From the NCBI GenBank assembly GCA_964502525.1, contig CAZCXH010000003.1, positions 1 through 64,000 on the forward strand: DNA of 64,000 nucleotides, read 5' to 3'. This stretch comes from DATLYB01 sp964502525 (GTDB lineage: Bacteria; Bacteroidota; Bacteroidia; Chitinophagales; CAIOSU01). Shown here one piece after another: positions 41,601 through 50,025 of the stretch. The notes below the pieces were generated by a model. That model was not told the DNA's origin and searched no databases. It saw nothing but the letters and a program-made list of their open reading frames with translations. The position numbers were made by a program, and so were the translations under genes. The number at the start of each line of letters is the position of its first letter. Position 1 is the first letter of the stretch.

Positions 41601-42233
41601 GTGGCTAAACCCAAAAAAGAAAGCCTAACCCAGCAGAAAAAAAAGCTGAAAGGAAAGGAGGCGCATAACGTCAGGGAAAAGCTATCCTCATGGTGGATAA
41701 GCAAAAATCCCATTTTGAGGTTTGCGCTGGGGTTTGCATTATTTATGGGCGTGTTCTATGCTTTCTGGGTGACGCCCTTTTTCACTGATTATATACTTCA
41801 GCCGGCAGTTCAGTTCAATGCATGGGTTTCTTCCAAAATCCTGGTGCTGTTTGGATATGACGCCTATGTAATGGGTTCAACGTTATCATCATCCGGTATC
41901 GCCATTGATGTGGGCAGAGGCTGTGACGCCTTTGAGCCTATAGCAATATTTCTATCGGCAGTCCTGTTATTCCCTGCTTCGGTCAGATTGAAACTTATTG
42001 GCGTTGCATCAGGAATTCCGATTCTGTTAGTTCTTAATCAGTTACGCATCATTACCCTTTATATTGCGGGAGCGCACAGCATTACCTTGTTCGGAAAGGA
42101 GCATGAGTGGTACTTTAATTTGATACATCTCCAGGTGTGGCCCGTAATATTCATTATTGCCACATTGGTGCTTCTTGCCAATTGGATACTCTACTCATTA
42201 AGAAAAAAGAAAGCTGCAGAAACAACTCAATAG
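41601..42233 (+). CDS. exosortase/archaeosortase-family membrane protease
   Basis: 210 residues, starting at a GTG, with a basic N-terminal tail and about six transmembrane helices. The three catalytic residues are in place: Cys in GRGCDAFEPI, Arg in NQLRIITLY, and His in FNLIHLQVW. The family cleaves C-terminal sorting signals (PEP-CTERM or variants) at the inner membrane and hands proteins to the outer surface. A second membrane protein gene follows by 3 bp, as in some exosortase subtypes such as XrtH-like pairs. No PEP-CTERM-like target is seen in this window, where secreted proteins instead have T9SS domains. The subtype is not certain. Confidence 0.85.
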   Translation: MAKPKKESLTQQKKKLKGKEAHNVREKLSSWWISKNPILRFALGFALFMGVFYAFWVTPFFTDYILQPAVQFNAWVSSKILVLFGYDAYVMGSTLSSSGIAIDVGRGCDAFEPIAIFLSAVLLFPASVRLKLIGVASGIPILLVLNQLRIITLYIAGAHSITLFGKEHEWYFNLIHLQVWPVIFIIATLVLLANWILYSLRKKKAAETTQ

Positions 42234-42236
42234 CCC

Positions 42237-42857
42237 ATGGCAAAAGTTATAATTAAGTTTCTGCTCATTTTTATAGTTGCTTACGCTGTTATGACCGTTC
42301 CGCAAACAGGCATCAGCGATTTGTATGCAAAATTTCTGAGAATGGAGGGAAATTTTTTCTTTGGCGAGTTCGGGAAAAAAGGGATGGTGCTGTTTGAACC
42401 CAATGAAGACAAGCATAGCTGGAACTACCCTACCATGATGATCCTGTTTAATCGCGATCAGTATGACAATGCGGCAAAAACCGGGGCGAATCTCACTTAT
42501 GTGAAGCACAACCTTGCCATGTATTACGATTTCCTTTTCGCGGCATTCCTCATTGCATTGGTGATAGCCACTCCGTTGAGCCTGAAGCGCAAACTGATGG
42601 CGCTGCTTCTCTCTGTCCTATTGCTGCACGTTTACATCAACTTCACCCTTTATATTGAAATCATATCCCAGTTCAGCGATTACCCCGCTATTGATGTGGC
42701 GCACCTCTCCCCATTCAGGCTGAAAATAGTGAAGTTCATCTACCCCATTGTAAGGGTAAATTTTGGCACAGGGTTCTTTGTTGCCTTGCTGATATGGCTT
42801 ACCGTTTGTTTCAGAAAGGAAGACCTCATGAGAATATTTCCATCTTCCGTAAAATGA
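42237..42857 (+). CDS. exosortase-associated membrane protein
   Basis: 206 residues, 3 bp after the exosortase gene. One N-terminal transmembrane helix (FLLIFIVAYAVMTVP), a roughly 70-residue probably periplasmic segment (about 28-95; includes NEDKHSWNYPTMMIL), then three further helices near residues 100-140 and 175-195. It has no recognisable catalytic motif. Unnamed partners with this shape accompany some exosortases, so a role in substrate recognition or complex stability is plausible. Confidence 0.7.
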   Translation: MAKVIIKFLLIFIVAYAVMTVPQTGISDLYAKFLRMEGNFFFGEFGKKGMVLFEPNEDKHSWNYPTMMILFNRDQYDNAAKTGANLTYVKHNLAMYYDFLFAAFLIALVIATPLSLKRKLMALLLSVLLLHVYINFTLYIEIISQFSDYPAIDVAHLSPFRLKIVKFIYPIVRVNFGTGFFVALLIWLTVCFRKEDLMRIFPSSVK

Positions 42858-43044
42858 AAATCAGAATAATTTTATACCATCGGGATCCTCAGAAGGAGTC
42901 CGGAACTTCGGACCGATCGTAGTTCATTTTTCACACTTGTTTCGGAATAACTCAACCCGGCATTAAATATAAATTTAAACTTTACCGAATGAAGAACCTG
43001 ATGATAATAACCGGTATTGTAATTTTCAAAAGATGTTGGCATCC

Positions 43045-44115
43045 TCAAATCCGTGTTTCTGAAAAGCAGTCCTTTCTTTCGCACCCTTCCATCTTCAAAA
43101 TAAAATCCGAACCGTAAGCCATAGCGGGCGTTTGGCAGCCCACTATGAGATTTCCGTTGAGGATTTCCTGCGCGATGGCGACAGACGTCATTGCTGTGAG
43201 GGTATAGCCTTCCGGTGTTTGCTGAAGCGTGACGCATGACTTTCCCTCAGGGTTCGTCACTTTGCTCCAGAAATAGCTGCGCGCTTTTTTTCTTCTCTCA
43301 TCGGATGGTCCTGGCGGGCGGCTGTCAACGCGCTTTCTGAGAAAGCTTTTCATAAGAGGATTCTTCAGCAGCCAGCCCAAATAGTTGCCCGCTTTCATTC
43401 CCCTCACCATGCTTTTGTTTGCACCGGTAAAAACCTCAATGTTTGGAATACCCGTGCTTCTCCATGCGGTGGAAATATCGCCCCATGGAATGCAGGCGCA
43501 AAGCATCTTGATTTCTCCGAAATCAATCGTCATGGTTTTGTGCGCGTTGGGAACAACCGTGATCTTTCCGTTTTTTCGAACCGCCCCTCCCCTTCCGAGG
43601 TTTTCGACAATCGTTTTTGCAGTTCCGCGGGAAACGCCACCGCCCAGCCCGGCAAAGGCAAGCTGAAGCGTATTCGCGTCAGGTAATCTTTTTTTCATAT
43701 GCAGGGCAAGACAGTCGGATGGAACCACGTCAAACCCCGTTCCCGGCATCACCATGATACCCGCTTCTTTAGCCTTCTTGTCATAACCCGCGCACATTTC
43801 AAACACTTCCACTTCCCCGGTGATGTCCAAATAATGAGTTTTGTTTTTGAGGCAAGCTTCCACCATAGGCTTTGAAGTGAACATGAAGGGCCCCGCTGCA
43901 TGAATCAGCACGCCAACGCCTTCCAGCCCGCGAAGGATTCCGCTTTCATCCTCCAATGAAAAAATGCGGTGCTTCAGCCCGTGCTGCCCGGCAAGCCGCT
44001 GAATCTCGCTTGCCTTCCTCCCAGCAACAATTGGCTTCAAACCCTTTTCAAGGCAGCGTTTGAGGATCAACCCACCCGAAAAGCCATTTGCTCCGTATAA
44101 CAGGATGTTATTCAT
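43045..44115 (-). CDS. saccharopine dehydrogenase-like NAD(P)-binding protein
   Basis: 356 residues. The N-terminal Rossmann fold starts LLYGANGFSGGLILKR, with the GxxGxxG pattern; LIHAAGPFMFTSKPMVEACL and HYLDITGEVEVFE follow as in saccharopine dehydrogenase-like oxidoreductases of the trans-acting enoyl reductase type. MPGTGFDVVPSDCLALHMK is another family block. C-terminal TPAMAYGSDFILKMEG is also typical. The substrate is unknown; related proteins act in lipid or polyketide metabolism. It is divergent from the beta-propeller gene, whose start region lies within 80 bp. Confidence 0.85.
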   Translation of the reverse strand: MNNILLYGANGFSGGLILKRCLEKGLKPIVAGRKASEIQRLAGQHGLKHRIFSLEDESGILRGLEGVGVLIHAAGPFMFTSKPMVEACLKNKTHYLDITGEVEVFEMCAGYDKKAKEAGIMVMPGTGFDVVPSDCLALHMKKRLPDANTLQLAFAGLGGGVSRGTAKTIVENLGRGGAVRKNGKITVVPNAHKTMTIDFGEIKMLCACIPWGDISTAWRSTGIPNIEVFTGANKSMVRGMKAGNYLGWLLKNPLMKSFLRKRVDSRPPGPSDERRKKARSYFWSKVTNPEGKSCVTLQQTPEGYTLTAMTSVAIAQEILNGNLIVGCQTPAMAYGSDFILKMEGCERKDCFSETRI

Positions 44116-44194
44116 AACGAAGGATTTTGTTTTTCCTGAAGCTATACAAATAATAATGTTGTTTCATGTCTATCCGCGATGCAAAATAGCCGCG

Positions 44195-45559
44195 ATGCGC
44201 ATCATGGAGTGCATCCTGCTTGTATTGCTTCACCTCCCGGTTTTCTCGCAGCACACAGACCGGTTTGAGCTTGTCAAAACCATCAACGGCAAAATCACCC
44301 CGAAATCCATCATCTATGCCGGCAACGGACATTTCTTCACGCAAAACATGATGTATTCGCACAAGATAGCGGTTTATGACAGGAATTACGGTTTGGTGAA
44401 AAACATTTATGATAATGTTTACCTGAGCGAATTAGGATTTCCCGATTACGAAGGGATGTATCAGGGCGCGCCTGTTGAAGCGGCTGCAAGCCATGACGGC
44501 AGCTACGTATGGGTAACGAATTACACGATGTATGGGCAGGGGTTTGAAAATCCGGGTGATGATAATTGCGGTTCGACCGGAGATTTTGATCACAGTTTCG
44601 TCTATCGTATTAATGCAAATACGTTTGAGATAGATGGCGCGGTGAAAGTCGGTTGCGTACCCAAGTATATTGCGGTTGCTCCTGACGACCGTTATGCGCT
44701 GGCAAGCAACTGGTGCAGCGGAGATCTGAGCGTGATAGACATTGCCGCGTTGAAGGAAGTAAGGCGAATTCCGCTTGGATTATACCCGAGAGGAATTGCC
44801 ATTGATTCCAAATCGCAATACGCCTATGTAGCAATCATGGGTTCTGATAAAATTGCGCGGGTCAGCCTTGCAAATTTCACGGTAAAAATGCTGCAGAATG
44901 TAGGGATGCGTCCGCGCCATCTTGTTATTTCCAATGATGACAAATACATCTATGCTTCTCTCAACAAAGAACATAAGGTGATAAAAATTGATGTTGCGAA
45001 AAACAAGGTGGTCGCCTCGGTGAAAACAGGCCATGCACCGCGAAGCATGGCTCTCTCAGCCGATGGCAGATATTTATTTGTGGTCAACTATTTAAGCAGA
45101 AGCCTGAGCGTAATCGCTGTCCGCAATATGCAGGAGGTACAAAACCTGCCGACCAACATGCACCCCATTGGCGTAACCTGCGACCCGGAAACCGGTGAGG
45201 TCTGGGTAGCGTGCTACTCCGGAAGCATACAGGTGTTTAAAAATACTGCGGACTATCCGCAGAAAGCAAATCCGATTGTTCATGAAACCTTGCAACCTCC
45301 CATGACAAGCAACTATGAGTATCATATCATTGTCGGTGTGTTTCGCGAAGAATGGAATCTCAAAGCAATGATGAGCCGCTGCGTTAAGGCCGGCTACACG
45401 CCTTACATCGTCAATCCGGATGCCTCAGCGAAAAAGGTGAGCTGCATGGGTTTTGATGACCCAGAAACCGCACGAATGGAGTTAAACAAAGCGAGAGATA
45501 CGTTCGGAGAAAATACGTGGCTTTTCCGGCAGCCGGTGACGAGCGAAAGCCTGAGGTAA
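44195..45559 (+). CDS. YVTN-type beta-propeller protein with C-terminal SPOR-like domain
   Basis: About 454 residues from the ATG at 44195, chosen because it opens a signal peptide (CILLVLLHLPVFSQ). Repeated blades of the 40-residue YVTN/YncE type fill about 25-385: examples PKYIAVAPDDRYALASNW, PRGIAIDSKSQYAYVAI and PRSMALSADGRYLFVVNY. The last 75 residues (YHIIVGVFREEWNLKAMM, then GENTWLFRQP) fit a SPOR domain, which binds denuded glycan strands. A propeller joined to a SPOR domain suggests a periplasmic protein at the cell wall, perhaps at division sites. That combination is inference from motifs. It does not carry haem-binding CxxCH. Confidence 0.75.
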   Translation: MRIMECILLVLLHLPVFSQHTDRFELVKTINGKITPKSIIYAGNGHFFTQNMMYSHKIAVYDRNYGLVKNIYDNVYLSELGFPDYEGMYQGAPVEAAASHDGSYVWVTNYTMYGQGFENPGDDNCGSTGDFDHSFVYRINANTFEIDGAVKVGCVPKYIAVAPDDRYALASNWCSGDLSVIDIAALKEVRRIPLGLYPRGIAIDSKSQYAYVAIMGSDKIARVSLANFTVKMLQNVGMRPRHLVISNDDKYIYASLNKEHKVIKIDVAKNKVVASVKTGHAPRSMALSADGRYLFVVNYLSRSLSVIAVRNMQEVQNLPTNMHPIGVTCDPETGEVWVACYSGSIQVFKNTADYPQKANPIVHETLQPPMTSNYEYHIIVGVFREEWNLKAMMSRCVKAGYTPYIVNPDASAKKVSCMGFDDPETARMELNKARDTFGENTWLFRQPVTSESLR

Positions 45560-45780
45560 ATCTCATCCATCTCATCCTTACATTAAAAAGCCCTGTTCCT
45601 ACAGCACCTTTTGTCTGAATGGCAATCAATTTTCTGCTATAAAGCGACCCTAGAGGACTTTTGTACCATTATAAATCACCATGAATTTCGCAAAAATCTC
45701 AAACAGTTGTAGTTACTTGCAATAGTGAAAGCCAGGTCCTGTAAGGGTTTTACGGAATTGGCAGCATTTTTAAATTTACC

Positions 45781-45813
45781 AAACCTGCCAGGTCTTAAAT
45801 ATCTGGCAGGTTT
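45781..45813. repeat. REP-like hairpin next to the transposase gene
   Basis: AAACCTGCCAG and CTGGCAGGTTT form a perfect 11-bp stem with an 11-nt loop, 17 bp before the start of tnpA. A near copy is at 48905-48935. This is the size and position of the hairpins bound by REP-associated tyrosine transposases. Confidence 0.75.
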
Positions 45814-45829
45814 ATCAAAATAATTTATC

Positions 45830-46330
45830 ATGACCTACCTTAAAATCTGGATTCATTTTGTTTTTTCAACGCAAAACCACAAGAAGCTTCTTCATGGTGA
45901 CGTGCGCCTGCAGCTTGTAAAGTACATGCGCGAGATGACGCGCGAGCAGAAAATTTACCTCGATCATCTCTCGGTGATGGAGGAGCACATGCACTGCCTT
46001 GTTTCGCTTGGAAAGGAGCAGACCATCTCGCAGGTGGCAAGAATCATCTCCGACCAGACAGCCAATTGGCTGAATGATAACGGCTTGGTTTCCGAAACCC
46101 TTTCATGGGACGATTATTTTGCGGTTTCCGTCAGCGAGTCAATGGCGGAGGATGTGAAAAGATACATCCGAACACAGGAAAAATACCATCAGCATAAATC
46201 TTTTGAAGAAGAGCTGAAAGAATTTTTTAGGAGAAATGGATGGAGGAAACCTTCAGATAAGCCGAAGAAGGAGAAAGAGAATGATCAGGTTGCCGATCCG
46301 CTTGACTTCAGTAATTTGGAATTGAAATAG
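45830..46330 (+). CDS. REP-associated tyrosine transposase (IS200/IS605-like TnpA)
   Basis: 166 residues of the Y1 HUH family. The metal-binding HUH is EEHMHCLVSL (His-Met-His), and the catalytic Tyr is in DVKRYIRTQEKYHQHKSFEEE. The start MTYLKIWIHFVFSTQNHKK is typical of the RAYT/IS200 group in Bacteroidota. There is no tnpB, and its 3' end overlaps lgt by 46 bp on the other strand, so no right IS end can lie close to the gene. This fits a domesticated single-copy RAYT that moves the small palindromes rather than a complete IS. A Lys-rich C-terminal tail is present. Confidence 0.88.
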   Translation: MTYLKIWIHFVFSTQNHKKLLHGDVRLQLVKYMREMTREQKIYLDHLSVMEEHMHCLVSLGKEQTISQVARIISDQTANWLNDNGLVSETLSWDDYFAVSVSESMAEDVKRYIRTQEKYHQHKSFEEELKEFFRRNGWRKPSDKPKKEKENDQVADPLDFSNLELK

Positions 46331-47481
46331 CGCCTGGTGAAATAAACCGCACCCGCAATCCCCATCAGCACATAGATAATTGCGATTACTTCCGCCTGCG
46401 TCATTTCTACTCCGAACAGGTCGAATTTGGTGTTCACTCTTATTCTTTCAATGAAATAACGCTGAATGCCGTTGAGAATGAAGTAAACGGAAAACATCAA
46501 TCCGGGAACCACAAACCTTTTTCTCAGGGACCACAAAATCACGAATAATAAAATTGTAGTGAACGATTCATACATCGGAGTGGGAAATACAGTTTGCGGA
46601 AGAATGTAGCAGTGGGCTTCCGCGCATCCGGGAATCGGAACACCCTCATCAATGATATTATGCGGATAATCGAAAGCCCACAGCCTGTCAGGCAGCCAGC
46701 CAAGCCATGCAGGTTTATCGAGCATGTTGATGATTCCCCAGTCGCCATCGCCAGAAACCTGGCAACCCTGCCGTCCGAAAGTATATGCGAGAAAAAGCCC
46801 GGGCGAGCAGGCATCGGCAACGTGAAGCGGATTCATTCCCCTGCGATGCACATACCATATCACGCAGATGGAGCCGAGGATCAACCCGCCATAAACCGTA
46901 AGGCCGCCAAAAAAAGAACCGAACGGATCTCTCAGAAATTCGCTGAAGTTGCCGGGGCTCTCAAAAAAATAAAACAGCTTCGCTCCGATGATGCCGCTGA
47001 TGGCTGCCACAATCGTGAGGTCGCCAACAGTTTGGTGCGGATGTATCTCCACTAAATCTTTTTTTGGCACAGGAAGCTTCTCCCTGTTCCGCTCCCAATA
47101 TTTGAGATAAGCAAGCGCAGCGCCAACAATCAAGCCTCCAAGCCAACTGCCTTGCCCTGACAGCAAGGTTCCCTGCGGGTCAGCCGCGAACTCCTTATAG
47201 TTTGTTACAATCAAAAATATTTTGAATCCAAGAAGGAAACCGATGATGAAGTTGATAATGAGTTCTGCAGGTTTTGCTGCTTCTCCTTTTATCACTACAC
47301 GCTTGAAAGGCTTGAGCCATCCGATTTTTTCCATTCTCTTCATCTCAAGGGAAAGCGTGTATGCCGCAAAAAGAAACCCAAGCGCCAGAAAAAATCCATA
47401 GCTGAAAATGGGAAGCGGAATGTTAAGGCCGGTGAGGTCAAGGATCATGTCGGAGATGGTGGGATAGCAGCGGGGGAACAT
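46285..47481 (-). CDS. lgt: prolipoprotein diacylglyceryl transferase
   Basis: 398 residues, longer than E. coli Lgt, with about seven transmembrane helices. The Lgt signature region is YTFGRQGCQVSGDGDWGIIN, the Bacteroidota variant of the GRxGNFxNGE motif, with the essential Arg. PTPMYESF follows, and YFIERIRVNTKFDLFG is the conserved C-terminal block. It adds diacylglycerol to the lipobox Cys of prelipoproteins at the inner membrane. The ATG at 47481 gives MFPRCYPTISDMILDLTG, a normal Bacteroidota start. Its 3' end overlaps the transposase gene tail-to-tail. Confidence 0.92.
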   Translation of the reverse strand: MFPRCYPTISDMILDLTGLNIPLPIFSYGFFLALGFLFAAYTLSLEMKRMEKIGWLKPFKRVVIKGEAAKPAELIINFIIGFLLGFKIFLIVTNYKEFAADPQGTLLSGQGSWLGGLIVGAALAYLKYWERNREKLPVPKKDLVEIHPHQTVGDLTIVAAISGIIGAKLFYFFESPGNFSEFLRDPFGSFFGGLTVYGGLILGSICVIWYVHRRGMNPLHVADACSPGLFLAYTFGRQGCQVSGDGDWGIINMLDKPAWLGWLPDRLWAFDYPHNIIDEGVPIPGCAEAHCYILPQTVFPTPMYESFTTILLFVILWSLRKRFVVPGLMFSVYFILNGIQRYFIERIRVNTKFDLFGVEMTQAEVIAIIYVLMGIAGAVYFTRRYFNSKLLKSSGSAT

Positions 47482-47490
47482 GATCTCAGT

Positions 47491-48885
47491 TTACAGTTTA
47501 CAGTTTACAGTTTTCGGTTCAGGGCTATCGTCAAGCAGCAAACCAGTTCCGGTTACTTCACCGGAAGAATCAATTTCCTTTAATTTGAAGTGGACGATTT
47601 CATTCACCCAATCATCCTCAAACGGTTCATTCACCTTGATGTAATTATCGGTGAAACCATGCATATATCCATTTTCATTTTCCGATTCGAACAACACCGG
47701 ACGGATTTCCCCAAGATGCTGTTCGTAGAAATACCTTCGTTTTTTTATCGAAAGGCTTCTCATCATTTTGCTTCTCCGCTTTCTTTCGTCCATCGGAACC
47801 ACGCTGTTCATTTCAAACGCAACTGTGTCAGGTCGTTCGGAATAAGTGAACACATGTAGATAAGAAATATCCAGTTCATTCAGGAATTTGTAGGTTTCGA
47901 GAAAATCATCATGAGTTTCCCCCGGAAAACCAACAATGACATCCGCTCCGATGCAGCAATGCGGCATGGCTTGTTTGATTTGCCGGACTTTTGCAGAATA
48001 CAAATCGCGCAAGTATCTTCTTCGCATCAGTTTCAGGATTTTGTTGGAGCCGGATTGCAGCGGAACGTGAAAATGCGGAGCAAATTTCTTTGATGCCGCA
48101 ACCAATTCAATTATATCCTTCGTCAGCAGGTTTGGTTCGATGGATGAAATTCGGAATCGTTCGATTCCGTCCACTTCATCCAATGCTTTGATGAGATCAA
48201 GGAAATTTTCATTTTTTTGCAGCCTCACCCCCGCCCCCTCTCCTTCGGAGAGGAGAGTTCGGGCATTATTTCCGAAGTCGCCAATATTCACTCCGGTAAG
48301 CACTACTTCCTTCACACCCGATGCCGCAATCTTTTCTGCCTGCGAAACAATTTCTTCAATCGTTGCGCTTCTGCTCTTTCCCCTCGCAAGCGGGATGGTG
48401 CAAAACGAGCAACCGTAATCGCATCCATCCTGCACTTTCAGGAAGGCGCGCGTTCGGTCGCCAAAGGAATGCGCCTCAACATAGAAATCAACTTCGTCAA
48501 TTGGGGTGGCGTGAATGTCCGGCTCTATATTTTCCGGTGGAAGATTTTCCAGCCGTTCGATGATGTTGAATTTTTCAGAAGTTCCCAACACCAGGTTTAC
48601 TCCGGGAATCCCTGCAATCGTTTCTGGTTGAAGCTGCGCGTAACAGCCCACCACCGCCACTTTCGCGTCAGGCGATTGACGCCTTATCCTGCGGATGATT
48701 TGCCTGCATTCGCGGTCGGCATTCTCCGTCACCGAGCAGGTGTTGATGACGTAAACATCCGCTGATTCCCCGAAGCCAACCTTCTGAAACCCGCTGTCGG
48801 CAAACATCCTGCTGATGGTTGAGGTTTCCGAAAAGTTGAGCTTGCAGCCGAGCGTGTGGAAGGCGACTGTCCTGGATGGAGTCAT
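47491..48885 (-). CDS. mtaB: tRNA t6A37 methylthiotransferase MtaB
   Basis: 464 residues of the radical-SAM methylthiotransferase family. The N-terminal domain has three Cys for the second cluster (LGCKLNFSE, VINTCSVTENADREC and VGCYAQ), the radical-SAM triad is QDGCDYGCSFCTIP, and a TRAM domain ends the protein. It adds a methylthio group to t6A at position 37 of tRNA. Within the radical-SAM domain (about 209-222) the segment ARTLLSEGEGAGVRL is encoded by a palindromic repeat (48223-48258) and looks like an inserted extra loop. A three-unit CAGTTTA heptamer marks its 3' end. Confidence 0.94.
   Translation of the reverse strand: MTPSRTVAFHTLGCKLNFSETSTISRMFADSGFQKVGFGESADVYVINTCSVTENADRECRQIIRRIRRQSPDAKVAVVGCYAQLQPETIAGIPGVNLVLGTSEKFNIIERLENLPPENIEPDIHATPIDEVDFYVEAHSFGDRTRAFLKVQDGCDYGCSFCTIPLARGKSRSATIEEIVSQAEKIAASGVKEVVLTGVNIGDFGNNARTLLSEGEGAGVRLQKNENFLDLIKALDEVDGIERFRISSIEPNLLTKDIIELVAASKKFAPHFHVPLQSGSNKILKLMRRRYLRDLYSAKVRQIKQAMPHCCIGADVIVGFPGETHDDFLETYKFLNELDISYLHVFTYSERPDTVAFEMNSVVPMDERKRRSKMMRSLSIKKRRYFYEQHLGEIRPVLFESENENGYMHGFTDNYIKVNEPFEDDWVNEIVHFKLKEIDSSGEVTGTGLLLDDSPEPKTVNCKL
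48223..48258. repeat. palindromic repeat core within mtaB
   Basis: CTCTCC pairs with GGAGAG over a TTC loop, in a GC-rich context with CCTCACCCCCGCCCCC. The same core occurs in the GGGCAGT elements and in the TonB receptor signal peptide. Its length preserves the reading frame. Confidence 0.7.
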
Positions 48886-48904
48886 GCGGGGGCAAAGATA
48901 GCGA

Positions 48905-48935
48905 GACCTGACAGGTTTTTAAAACCTGCCAGGTC
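48905..48935. repeat. REP-like hairpin, copy 2, between mtaB and the Gfo/Idh gene
   Basis: GACCTGACAGGTTTT pairs with AAACCTGCCAGGTC with one mismatch. It lies between two divergent starts and resembles the hairpin at 45781-45813. Confidence 0.7.
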
Positions 48936-48962
48936 TCTGTAACTTTGCATCAAATTTCTTCC

Positions 48963-49940
48963 GTGCTGAAGATTGGCGTTCTCGGAGCCGGGCACCTCGG
49001 CAAAGTCCATCTTAAACTCATCAGGGAAATCAGCGACTACCGGCTGGTGGGATTCTATGATACCGATGAGAACAAGGCGATTGCCGCGGAAACGCAGTTC
49101 GGACTGAAGCGCTTCACCGACATGAACCAATTGATTGACAGCAGCGATGTGGTGGATATCGTTACCCCTACCCTTTCACATTTCGACTGCGCCCTGAGCG
49201 CCATCAAGAAATCGAAGCATGTGTTCATTGAAAAGCCGCTGGCGAGCACCCTTGATGAAGCAAAAAAGCTGATTAATCTTGCAGAAGAAGCCGACATCAA
49301 GGCAATGGTGGGGCATGTGGAGCGTTTTAATCCTGCTTTTCTTGCAATCAGGAATCTGGAATTGAACCCCATGTTCATAGAAACACACAGGCTCGCTGAG
49401 TTCAATCCTCGGGGAACAGACGTTGCTGTGGTGCTCGACCTGATGATCCATGACCTTGACATCATCCTGAGCGTGGTGAAATCAAGCGTGAAGCGTGTCA
49501 GCGCAAGCGGAGTGGCGGTCATCAGCAAAACGCCCGACATCGCCAACGCCCGCATCGAGTTTGACAACGGCTGCGTAGCCAACGTGACTTGCAGCCGCAT
49601 CTCGATGAAGCAGATGCGCAAAATCCGCTTCTTCCAGAAAGATGCCTATATCAGCATGGATTTGCTGGACAAGATGACTGAGATTTTCCGCATGGCAGAT
49701 GCGGCAACTGGCGATTCCAGCATGATGACGATTGACACAGGCAATGGCTCCAAAAAAGCCATCAGCTATGAGAAATTAGGCGACCCGAAAATCAACTCGA
49801 TCAAGATGGAACTGGAGCTATTCGCAAAAAATATCCGTGAGGGAAGCGAGCCTGCGGTGACACTGCATGACGGCTACCGCGCCATGAAACTGGCTCATCA
49901 GGTGTTGCAGGCGATAGAAAAAAGTAAAATCAGTGATTAA
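48963..49940 (+). CDS. Gfo/Idh/MocA-family oxidoreductase
   Basis: About 325 residues from the GTG at 48963 (KIGVLGAGHLGKVHLKLI), which gives the normal start of the Rossmann fold. The NAD(P)-binding GAGHLGKVH, the catalytic EKP (HVFIEKPLAST), and the HVERFNPAFL segment of the substrate domain are clear. The family oxidises or reduces sugars and related ring compounds; typical relatives act on UDP-N-acetyl hexosamines or inositols. A sugar transferase gene follows two genes on, so a role in making a polysaccharide precursor is likely. The substrate is not determined. Confidence 0.88.
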   Translation: MLKIGVLGAGHLGKVHLKLIREISDYRLVGFYDTDENKAIAAETQFGLKRFTDMNQLIDSSDVVDIVTPTLSHFDCALSAIKKSKHVFIEKPLASTLDEAKKLINLAEEADIKAMVGHVERFNPAFLAIRNLELNPMFIETHRLAEFNPRGTDVAVVLDLMIHDLDIILSVVKSSVKRVSASGVAVISKTPDIANARIEFDNGCVANVTCSRISMKQMRKIRFFQKDAYISMDLLDKMTEIFRMADAATGDSSMMTIDTGNGSKKAISYEKLGDPKINSIKMELELFAKNIREGSEPAVTLHDGYRAMKLAHQVLQAIEKSKISD

Positions 49941-49949
49941 TCAGTTTGT

Positions 49950-50021
49950 TCGTGGTTTGCCGTTTGTTGTTTGTCGTTCATGGCATTCATTTTCACAAAC
50001 TGCAAACCGCAAACGGCAAGC
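49950..50021. repeat. inverted repeat at the 5' end of the lipoprotein gene
   Basis: GGTTTGCCGTTTGTTGTTTG on the left and CAAACCGCAAACGGCAAGC on the right form a long imperfect stem. The longer reading frame of the next gene passes through it, which favours the downstream start at 50026. Confidence 0.6.
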
Positions 50022-50025
50022 GATC

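Noticed and set aside
42872..43237. Minus-strand 121-codon ORF after the exosortase pair
   Set aside because: It overlaps the end of the saccharopine dehydrogenase-like gene in another frame and shows no family.
45660..46400. A complete IS200/IS605 element
   Set aside because: Only tnpA and one hairpin are found; the 3' end lies inside lgt, so there is no space for a right end, and there is no tnpB.
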